Source of the DNA: Clostridia bacterium
GTDB lineage: Bacteria; Bacillota; Clostridia; RGIG6154
Assembly: GCA_017622395.1 (NCBI GenBank)
Contig: JAGARF010000225.1
Span: 1 to 5,613, forward strand
Length of the DNA: 5,613 nt
Reading direction: 5' to 3'
How positions within the stretch are numbered: the first letter of the stretch is position 1; every line of letters begins with the position of its first letter. Position numbers and translations under genes: made by a program. Shown here piece after piece: positions 1-5,527 of the stretch. The notes under the pieces are model-generated. The model saw only the letters and a list, made by a program, of their open reading frames with translations. It had not been told where the DNA came from and made no database searches.

Positions 1-1640
1 AACACCTTTTCCATTTCAATTGAAATTTCTCCCTCGGCTGTAATACATACAGGGTGAGATTTTAAGGTTGTTGACGGTCTTATGTCTTTAAGCTTGTCTG
101 CCATAAGCTTTTGCATTTTTTCAAAAAGGTCTTTATTTTCGTCCGTGTTTTCAGCCTTTTCTTCTTCAATACCAAGGTCGGATGCAGAAATATTTTTAAA
201 TTCCTTTTCCTTGTAGTTCATAAGCATTTTGAGAGCGAATTCGTCTATATCCTCTGTTAAATAGAGAATTTCAAAGCCCTTGTCCTTAAGATTTTCTGTC
301 TGTGGGAGCTTTGATATTTTAGAAACACTTTCACCGCAGGCATAATAAATGAATTTCTGGTCTTCTTTCATTCTTTCAATGTATTCATCAAAAGTTGTAA
401 GCTTTTCATCATTTGATGAAACAAACATAAGAAGATCGGAAAGAATTTCCTTGTTTTTGCCGAAGTCTGCATAAACACCGTATTTAAGCTGTCTTGAAAA
501 AGCATTGTAGAAGGTTTCGTAGCTTTCTCTGTCGTTTTTGAGCATAGCAAGAAGCTCTCTTTTTATTTTCTTTTCAATGCTTGATGCAATTATTTTAAGC
601 TGTCTGTCGTGCTGAAGAATTTCTCTTGAAATGTTCAATGACAGGTCAGCAGAGTCAACAAGTCCTTTAACAAAGCTGAAATAGTCAGGCAAAAGGTCGC
701 TGCACTTGTCCATAATCATAACAGAGCTTGAATAAAGCTGAAGTCCCTTTTCGTAGTCTTTGGTGTAATAATCATATGGTGCTCTTTTTGGAATGTATAA
801 AAGGGCAGTATAGCTTGCCGCTCCGTCTGCACTTGTGTGGAGAACCTTTAAAGGCTCTTCAAAATCGTGGAATTTATCTTTATAGAAGTTATCATATTCC
901 TCTTTTGAAACCTCATTTTTATTTTTTCTCCAGAGAGGAACCATACTGTTTAAAACAACATCTTCCATAACGGTTTCAAACTTGCCCTCTTCGCCCTCTT
1001 TAGGCACTTGCTTAGTAACAAGCATCTTTATAGGATACTTGATATAGTCTGAATATTTTGAAACAATCTGTCTTATTCTGTATTCCTCTAAAAATTCGCT
1101 GTATTTTTCTTCTTCTGTATCTGCCTTAACATAAAGAGTGATAACTGTTCCGTTATCCTTTTTGTCGCAAGGCTCAACAGTATAGCCTTCGCTGCCCTTT
1201 GACTCCCATATAAAGGCTTCATCGCTGTCAAACTTTTTGCTTTCAACAGTAATTCTGTCAGCAATCATAAAGGCAGAATAAAAGCCAACACCAAACTGAC
1301 CGATAATATCAACATCTTCTTTTTTCTCATTTTCGTTTTTGAATGCAAAAGAACCGCTCTTTGCAATAGTACCCAGATTGTTTTCAAGCTCTTCCTTGCT
1401 CATACCGATACCTGTGTCGGTAATAATAATTTTTCTTGCATATTTATCAGCCGCAATTCTGATATAGAAATCCTCGCGGTTGAATTTGATGTTTTCATCT
1501 GTCAATGCTAAGTAATAAAGCTTGTCTATTGCATCAGATGCGTTTGAGATAAGCTCCCTTAAATAAATTTCCTTGTGGGTATAAATAGAATTAATCATCA
1601 TATCCAGAAGTCTTTTAGACTCTGACTTAAACTGTTTCAT
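1..1640 (-). CDS. htpG: HtpG, Hsp90-family molecular chaperone (partial, C-terminus cut by window edge)
   Basis: Cytosolic ATP-dependent homodimeric chaperone that helps remodel client proteins, usually together with the DnaK system. Translating the minus strand from the ATG at 1638-1640 gives 546 uninterrupted codons up to the left edge. The start MKQFKSESKRLLDMMINS is a typical HtpG N-terminus. GHKL ATPase motifs are present: ELISNASDA (E29, N33, D36), DTGIGM (75-80) and GQFGVGFYSAF (114-124). The middle domain carries NISREIL with R339, equivalent to the ATP-contacting arginine R336 of E. coli HtpG. The last visible residues (HPVCITAEGEISIEMEKV) belong to the C-terminal dimerisation domain; full-length family members have about 620-640 residues, so roughly 80-90 lie outside. 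A purine-rich AAAGGAAG (1654-1661, complement) precedes the start by 13 bases. Regulation is by the CIRCE element and promoter just upstream. Nothing looks broken. Confidence 0.97.
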   Translation of the reverse strand, partial: MKQFKSESKRLLDMMINSIYTHKEIYLRELISNASDAIDKLYYLALTDENIKFNREDFYIRIAADKYARKIIITDTGIGMSKEELENNLGTIAKSGSFAFKNENEKKEDVDIIGQFGVGFYSAFMIADRITVESKKFDSDEAFIWESKGSEGYTVEPCDKKDNGTVITLYVKADTEEEKYSEFLEEYRIRQIVSKYSDYIKYPIKMLVTKQVPKEGEEGKFETVMEDVVLNSMVPLWRKNKNEVSKEEYDNFYKDKFHDFEEPLKVLHTSADGAASYTALLYIPKRAPYDYYTKDYEKGLQLYSSSVMIMDKCSDLLPDYFSFVKGLVDSADLSLNISREILQHDRQLKIIASSIEKKIKRELLAMLKNDRESYETFYNAFSRQLKYGVYADFGKNKEILSDLLMFVSSNDEKLTTFDEYIERMKEDQKFIYYACGESVSKISKLPQTENLKDKGFEILYLTEDIDEFALKMLMNYKEKEFKNISASDLGIEEEKAENTDENKDLFEKMQKLMADKLKDIRPSTTLKSHPVCITAEGEISIEMEKV

Positions 1641-1668
1641 AGCTAATTAATCGCTTCCTTTCAAATTG

Positions 1669-1695
1669 TTAGCACTCTCACCATTCGAGTGCTAA
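1669..1695. promoter_or_regulatory. CIRCE element, HrcA operator for htpG
   Basis: Perfect consensus inverted repeat TTAGCACTC, 9-base spacer, GAGTGCTAA. CIRCE is the known binding site of the heat-shock repressor HrcA, which is released on heat stress. It lies between the htpG promoter and its ribosome binding site and covers the predicted transcription start, the classical position for repression. The repeat is symmetric, but only the minus-strand promoter feeds through it, so htpG is the target. Confidence 0.97.
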
Positions 1696-1699
1696 TACT

Positions 1700-1727
1700 A
1701 TTTTAGCACAAATTTCTTTTTTGTCAA
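1700..1727 (-). promoter_or_regulatory. Sigma-A-type promoter of htpG
   Basis: On the minus strand there is a perfect -35 box TTGACA (complement of 1722-1727), a 16-base spacer and a -10 box TAAAAT (complement of 1700-1705) preceded by TGC, an extended -10. Transcription should start near 1693, inside the adjoining CIRCE, which explains how HrcA would block it. Box assignment is by eye. Confidence 0.85.
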
Positions 1728-1765
1728 TAGTTTTGCATATTTCAAAAAGGTAATTACATAATATT

Positions 1766-1874
1766 TATTCCCAAAAAAGAAAAAATATTTATTTTTCGGG
1801 AATAAGACTTGAAATTATTTTTATATATGGTATAATATTCCCGAAAGATGAAAAAATATTAAAAAGTGGGAATA
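1766..1874. repeat. Four-box inverted repeat (GGGAATA/TATTCCC) around the ATPase promoter, probable operator
   Basis: Four exact 7-bp boxes alternate in orientation: TATTCCC at 1766-1772, GGGAATA at 1798-1804, TATTCCC at 1836-1842 and GGGAATA at 1868-1874. Start-to-start distances are 32, 38 and 32 bp, so there are two equal 39-bp units (1766-1804 and 1836-1874), each bounded by the inverted boxes. Both units also contain GAAAAAATATT (1779-1789, 1850-1860). The two inner boxes extend to 8 bp (CGGGAATA 1797-1804, TATTCCCG 1836-1843) and bracket the promoter from just upstream of -35 to the predicted start site. The outermost box on the right overlaps the translation initiation region. I infer an operator bound by a dimeric or cooperative protein; I know of no named family for it. 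Transcript hairpins or a remnant repeat are alternatives. Confidence 0.7.
1809..1836 (+). promoter_or_regulatory. Sigma-A-type promoter of the DUF4143 ATPase gene
   Basis: TTGAAA (1809-1814), a 16-base spacer, and a consensus TATAAT (1831-1836) preceded by TGG, which makes an extended -10. The expected start is near 1843, giving a leader of about 36 bases. The last base of the -10 is the first base of the third repeat box, so a protein bound there would compete with RNA polymerase. Confidence 0.8.
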
Positions 1875-1878
1875 ATAT

Positions 1879-3078
1879 ATGGATACAATAATACGAAATA
1901 AATATCTTAAGGAATTGATTAATTTGTCCGGCACTCCGGATATCAAAGTAATTACCGGTGTCAGACGCAGCGGTAAATCTGTTTTATTGCAACAGTTTGA
2001 GGCTTATCTTAGGAGAACAGAAAGAGATGTTAATATAATATCTGCGAATTTGCAGGAATTGGAATACGATTATCTTTTGGATTACCGTAAGCTTCATTCG
2101 TATGTCATAGAAAGGTTTAAATCAAATTGTCATAATGTTGTTATGATAGATGAGATACAGTTGTGTGATAAATTTGAGCTTGCGATTAACAGCCTTCACG
2201 CTAAGGGACAGTACGATATATACTTGACAGGGTCAAACGCTTTTTTATTGAGTTCTGATCTTGCAACTTTATTTACCGGCAGAGTTATGGAAATAAAGGT
2301 GTTCCCTTTTTCCTTTGCAGAATATGTAGAATATTTTGGTTGCGAGAATAAGTTAGATGCTTTTGATGAATATGTGCTTATGGGCGGAATGCCCGGCTCG
2401 TATTTTTATAAAACCGACGAACATCGATTTGATTATATCAAGGATGTATACACAACCATCCTTGAACGCGACCTGGTAAAAAAATATAAAATTAGAAATC
2501 GTTCTGAATTTTTGTCTATTTCGGAATTTATGATGGATAATATCGGCAATTTGCTTTCGCCTAATAATGTATGTGAGGCATTAAACCGCGGGAAAAGTGA
2601 AATAACAAGAAAAACTGTCGATAAATATATTAAGTATCTTGAAAATGCATTTATGTTCTACGAGGCAAAACGATATGACTTAAAAGGGAAAAAATATCTC
2701 GAAACAAACAAAAAATATTATATATGCGATGCTTCATTTCGTTATGCTGTAAACGGAACAAAAAATCTTGATTTTGGAAGAGTTTACGAGAATATTGTTT
2801 ATTTAGAATTATTACGCAGAGGATATGAAGTATATGTTGGTAAATTGTATAAAAAAGAAATTGATTTTGTTGCTGTAAAGCGAAACGAAAAAATTTATAT
2901 TCAGGTTTCGGACAACATATCAGCTCAAAAAACAATGGAGAGAGAAATAGGTCCCTTACTGCAGATTAGAGATGCATATCCCAAGATGATTATAGCAAGA
3001 ACAAGACATGAGGATTATCAATATGAAGGTGTTTTGATAACGGAGCTTTCCAATTGGCTTTTAAACAATAAAGACTAA
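1879..3078 (+). CDS. ATP-binding protein, AAA_14 ATPase with C-terminal DUF4143 domain
   Basis: A 399-residue P-loop protein of the widespread COG1373-like group; cellular role and partner are unknown. Visible parts in order: Walker A GVRRSGKS (27-34); Walker B VVMIDEIQ (87-94, D91 and E92); sensor-1-like YLTGSN (115-120); the group signature GRVMEIKVFPFSFAEY (134-149); a helical region around 200-290 including a conserved-looking YLENAFMFYEAKRYDLKGKK stretch; and a C-terminal DUF4143 part with VYENIVYLELLRRGYEVY (from 302), EIDFVAV (327-333) and IYIQVS (339-344). This C-terminal pattern resembles a PD-(D/E)XK nuclease core (E304, D329), but the expected E-x-K is Q-V-S, so I would not assume nuclease activity. 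The ATG has only a weak ribosome site (GTGGGAA, 1866-1872) inside a repeat box, and no better start exists downstream before Walker A. It has its own promoter. Leucine is often TTG, unlike the transglutaminase gene, which suggests transfer. No signal peptide or membrane segment is seen. Confidence 0.9.
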   Translation: MDTIIRNKYLKELINLSGTPDIKVITGVRRSGKSVLLQQFEAYLRRTERDVNIISANLQELEYDYLLDYRKLHSYVIERFKSNCHNVVMIDEIQLCDKFELAINSLHAKGQYDIYLTGSNAFLLSSDLATLFTGRVMEIKVFPFSFAEYVEYFGCENKLDAFDEYVLMGGMPGSYFYKTDEHRFDYIKDVYTTILERDLVKKYKIRNRSEFLSISEFMMDNIGNLLSPNNVCEALNRGKSEITRKTVDKYIKYLENAFMFYEAKRYDLKGKKYLETNKKYYICDASFRYAVNGTKNLDFGRVYENIVYLELLRRGYEVYVGKLYKKEIDFVAVKRNEKIYIQVSDNISAQKTMEREIGPLLQIRDAYPKMIIARTRHEDYQYEGVLITELSNWLLNNKD

Positions 3079-3118
3079 AAGAGCAGGAGCGTTTTCATAA
3101 GATATTAAATTTGATTTA

Positions 3119-3853
3119 TCAGTATTCCACAGACATAAGGCAAAGTCCGTTTGGAGGAAGGGTTTCGCCTGCTTTTTCGCGGTTTTGTACAGATATAATT
3201 TCGGGGATTGCAGAGGGGGAAAGCTCTCCCTTTCCAACTGCAAGGAGAGTGCCTGAAATTATTCGCACCATATTGTATAAAAAGCCGTTTCCTGAAATGA
3301 TTATGTCAATTTCATTGTTTTTTTCTGTAATGTCAAGAGAATATATTTCCCTTACTGTTGATTTTTTCATTTTCTGCTTTGTGCAAAAGGATTTAAAATC
3401 ATATTTGCCTATAAAATGCTTTGATGCCTCTTTCATTGCAGAAAAATCAAGTCTTTCATTTATTGAGTATACATATTTTCTTTCAAATACAGGGGGCTTT
3501 CCCTTATAAATTCTATACATATAGGTCTTTTTGATTGCATTAAGACGGCTGTGAAATCTTTCGTTTTCCTCTGTGCAGGATAAAACCCTTCTGTCTTCAG
3601 GGAGATAGGTGTTTATATAGCTTAAAATATCTTCGGCAGACATTTCGGTGTCAATCTTGAAATTTGCAACCTGACCCTTTGCGTGAACGCCGCTGTCTGT
3701 TCTGCCTGATGCAAAGATTTCAACCTTCTTGCCTGTCATTTTCTTTAATATTTCAAGAAACTTATATTCTATTGTGTTTTTAGTGTTGCCCTGTTTCTGC
3801 CAGCCGTTGTATCTGCTTCCGTCATATTCAATAATAATCTTAAAATTTTTCAT
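3119..3853 (-). CDS. truA: TruA, tRNA pseudouridine(38-40) synthase
   Basis: Isomerises uridine to pseudouridine at positions 38, 39 and 40 in the anticodon stem-loop of many tRNAs; cytosolic and acts as a homodimer. The 244-residue product starts MKNFKIIIEYDGSRYNGWQKQ, the usual TruA beginning, and has the catalytic motif SGRTDSGVHAKGQVANF with the nucleophilic aspartate at D53. Further family marks are RFHSRLNAIKKTY (99-111), YDFKSFC (151-157) and the C-terminal GNGFLYNMVRIISGTL (188-203). Length is normal for the family and no key residue is missing. The ATG at 3851-3853 is preceded by AGGTGA (3857-3862, complement) at a short spacing. It converges on the ATPase gene, with 40 bp between the stop codons. 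It diverges from the transglutaminase-like gene through overlapping promoters, and it is not in a visible operon here. Confidence 0.97.
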   Translation of the reverse strand: MKNFKIIIEYDGSRYNGWQKQGNTKNTIEYKFLEILKKMTGKKVEIFASGRTDSGVHAKGQVANFKIDTEMSAEDILSYINTYLPEDRRVLSCTEENERFHSRLNAIKKTYMYRIYKGKPPVFERKYVYSINERLDFSAMKEASKHFIGKYDFKSFCTKQKMKKSTVREIYSLDITEKNNEIDIIISGNGFLYNMVRIISGTLLAVGKGELSPSAIPEIISVQNREKAGETLPPNGLCLMSVEY

Positions 3854-3870
3854 ATTTCACCTGTTTATAA

Positions 3871-3899
3871 TTGATATTTTTATTATAATATGATAAAAT
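3871..3899 (+). promoter_or_regulatory. Promoter of the transglutaminase-like gene
   Basis: TTGATA (3871-3876), a 17-base spacer, and TAAAAT (3894-3899) preceded by TGA, an extended -10. The expected start is near 3906, placing the leader hairpin almost at the 5' end of the mRNA. It overlaps the oppositely oriented truA promoter. Confidence 0.75.
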
Positions 3900-3910
3900 G
3901 AATTTGTAAA
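3882..3910 (-). promoter_or_regulatory. Promoter of truA
   Basis: On the minus strand: TTTACA (complement of 3905-3910), a 17-base spacer, and consensus TATAAT (complement of 3882-3887). The expected start is near 3875, with a leader of about 22 bases containing the AGGTGA ribosome site. The boxes interleave with those of the plus-strand promoter, so both cannot be fully occupied at once. Confidence 0.75.
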
Positions 3911-3913
3911 GTG

Positions 3914-3933
3914 GGGACATTTGTGAATGTCCC
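3914..3933 (+). other. Perfect 8-bp hairpin in the leader of the transglutaminase-like gene
   Basis: GGGACATT (3914-3921), loop TGTG, and AATGTCCC (3926-3933) form a perfect stem. It begins about 8 bases after the predicted transcription start and ends 8 bases before the AAGGAG ribosome site. It is followed by an A-run, not a T-run, so it is not a terminator on the plus strand. It may act as an operator palindrome, as an RNA structure that stabilises the 5' end or tunes translation, or be a remnant of a dispersed GGGACA/TGTCCC repeat. The sequence does not decide between these. Confidence 0.7.
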
Positions 3934-3941
3934 GAAAAAAC

Positions 3942-3947
3942 AAGGAG
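3942..3947 (+). promoter_or_regulatory. Ribosome binding site that fixes the GTG start at 3956
   Basis: AAGGAG lies 8 bases before the GTG at 3956-3958, an ideal spacing. The alternative in-frame GTG at 3911 has no such site and would sit only a few bases from the predicted transcription start, so 3956 is the better start. Confidence 0.85.
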
Positions 3948-3955
3948 ATGTAGAA

Positions 3956-5482
3956 GTGAAAAGATTTTTGTTCATATTTGCATTTGTATTGCTTTTTTCT
4001 TATCCTGCATATGCAGAAGAAATTATAAGCGGAAGCGGAACAGCAACAAACCGATTTTATAAGCACTTAAATATTGAATATCCTCGCCTTTATAATGCTG
4101 AAAGGGTTTCTTATACATATTGCGGTGACTATGACGGTGCTGTAAGGTATCTTACCGAGCAGGCAAAGAAAAGACAGCCTACAGTTAGTTTATGCTATTA
4201 TACAGACAAATCTATAATGAAAGAAACAACGGAGCAGACAAAGGCTGCTATAGATGCAGAGCTTGCTCAGCTTTTTGATGAAATAGGAAATTACTCCGAG
4301 TTTGACCAAAACGGAGCGGAGTCTGACTATCTTTATTATCAGTGGTATGGCAAATTATATTTTTCATATAAACTTGATATCTATGGTATTAACGGAAATC
4401 CTATTGTTTATGTAACATATACTATACCATGGTTTACAACCCCTTCACAGGTTGCAGAGGAAGATGCAAAGGTTACAGAAATTCTTGACGAGCTTAATGT
4501 TTACGATGAAGATGAATATACTCAGGTTAAAGCGGTTTATGACTATGTTATGGACAATGTGGTGTATGTTGATACCTCAAAATACGATCCGGCAATAGAA
4601 GAAAAACCAATTTATCATTCCTCATATTCAGCCCTTGTTATGGGAGAAACAGTTTGTCAGGGATATGCAACTGCAATTTACAGACTTTTAAGAGAGCTTG
4701 GGATATCCTGCAGAGTTGTTGCAGGCGATTCAGCAGGTGGACTTCATGCCTGGAATATAGTGCGAATTGGATCGTATTATTATCTTGTTGATGCTACCTG
4801 GGACGACCAGTCGATAGTGGAATACAAATATTTTCTTAAAGCTGAATATAAGGACCATTTCCCTGATGCGGAATTTGAAACCACAGAATTTAAAAGGTTT
4901 TTCCCTATGGCAGAGGAAGATTACTCGGAGACTCTTGAGTATATACCAAACGCACCATCAAATATAACTATTACCTGTGACGGAGAAGATGCAATTATTT
5001 CATTTGACCTTGACTATACTGCACAGTATGCATGTGTTGAAAGAAACGGAGAGCTTCTTTATCTTGAAGCAAATTCTCTTGATGATAAAACAACCCACAA
5101 ACTTAAAGACAGTCCCCCAAGGGGAGATGTAACCTATGAAATATCTGCTTTGCGTGCAGAATATAATTCAAGAACAGAGGAAGAGACCCATCATTACAAC
5201 ACAGCTTCCTCAATTTACCATAAGGTTTTATCAATAGAAGTGGAAAACACAGAGGATAACACATTAAAAGCCCTGCTTTATCATAACGATGAAAGCAAAG
5301 AGGGAAAGCTTTTTGTTGTGGTATCAAGGGGAGAAAAAACTGAAGAAATATACACATACAATCCTGCAGAGGAAACAGAGTTTACATACGAAAATTTCAC
5401 TTCGGATTGTAAAATTAAATTTATGTGGATAGACCTTGCAACAATGAAACCGCTCAGCGAGAATGTTGAATTTACAAGATAG
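3956..5482 (+). CDS. Secreted transglutaminase-like (papain-fold) protein with Fn3-like and C-terminal module
   Basis: A 508-residue exported protein from a GTG start. Residues 1-20 form a signal peptide: K2-R3, a hydrophobic core FLFIFAFVLLFSY, and an AYA cleavage site before E21. After an N-terminal region of unknown fold (about 21-170) comes a transglutaminase-like core (about 185-305) with ETVCQGYATAIYRLL (C234), GGLHAWNIV (H264) and YYLVDATWDD (D279), the complete Cys-His-Asp triad, then YFLKAEYKDHF as usual at the end of this core. Bacterial members are often cysteine peptidases or amidases acting on proteins or the cell wall; the substrate here is unknown. Residues about 331-400 look like an Fn3-type beta sandwich. 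The last about 85 residues (421-508), ending FMWIDLATMKPLSENVEF, resemble a small tail module I associate with clostridial secreted proteins. No SLH, LPXTG or C-terminal membrane segment is seen, so it is probably released or loosely wall-bound. It may share read-through transcription with uppP. Confidence 0.9.
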   Translation: MKRFLFIFAFVLLFSYPAYAEEIISGSGTATNRFYKHLNIEYPRLYNAERVSYTYCGDYDGAVRYLTEQAKKRQPTVSLCYYTDKSIMKETTEQTKAAIDAELAQLFDEIGNYSEFDQNGAESDYLYYQWYGKLYFSYKLDIYGINGNPIVYVTYTIPWFTTPSQVAEEDAKVTEILDELNVYDEDEYTQVKAVYDYVMDNVVYVDTSKYDPAIEEKPIYHSSYSALVMGETVCQGYATAIYRLLRELGISCRVVAGDSAGGLHAWNIVRIGSYYYLVDATWDDQSIVEYKYFLKAEYKDHFPDAEFETTEFKRFFPMAEEDYSETLEYIPNAPSNITITCDGEDAIISFDLDYTAQYACVERNGELLYLEANSLDDKTTHKLKDSPPRGDVTYEISALRAEYNSRTEEETHHYNTASSIYHKVLSIEVENTEDNTLKALLYHNDESKEGKLFVVVSRGEKTEEIYTYNPAEETEFTYENFTSDCKIKFMWIDLATMKPLSENVEFTR

Positions 5483-5499
5483 GTATTCTTTGGTATAAT
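5471..5499 (+). promoter_or_regulatory. Promoter of uppP
   Basis: TTTACA (5471-5476), a 17-base spacer, and consensus TATAAT (5494-5499) preceded by TGG, an extended -10. The -35 box lies in the final codons of the transglutaminase-like gene and the stop codon lies in the spacer. The expected start is near 5506, giving a leader of about 22 bases. No terminator separates the two genes, so uppP could also be read from upstream. Confidence 0.75.
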
Positions 5500-5527
5500 A
5501 AGCATATATATTGAATGAGAGGTAATT

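Noticed and set aside
368..970. Short open frames on both strands within 368-550 and 728-970.
   Set aside because: Both lie inside the continuous htpG reading frame and encode low-complexity, unrecognisable peptides.
1761..1805. The leftmost repeat unit as a Rho-independent terminator for a gene reading toward 1805.
   Set aside because: The nearest genes diverge from this region, so no transcript needs to end here, and the boxes repeat around the promoter in an operator-like layout.
2651..2935. A 94-codon minus-strand open frame.
   Set aside because: Antisense shadow of the ATPase gene, with no start context and no recognisable protein features.
3111..3509. A 132-codon plus-strand open frame.
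   Set aside because: It lies opposite truA, whose product is clearly recognisable with catalytic motifs; the plus-strand frame shows no domain and no ribosome site.
3914..3940. The GGGACATT hairpin as a transcription terminator.
   Set aside because: It is followed by A residues on the plus strand, and on the minus strand the T-run precedes the stem, so neither strand has the stem-plus-T-tail order.
3911..3955. An upstream in-frame GTG at 3911 that would add 15 residues to the transglutaminase-like protein.
   Set aside because: It has no ribosome site, lies about 5 bases from the predicted transcription start, runs through the hairpin, and would place a polar stretch before a normal signal peptide. 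The GTG at 3956 has an ideal AAGGAG.
5103..5505. Minus-strand open frames of 84 and 74 codons.
   Set aside because: They lie opposite the C-terminal part of the transglutaminase-like gene and show only the Cys/Leu/Phe-rich composition typical of antisense shadows.
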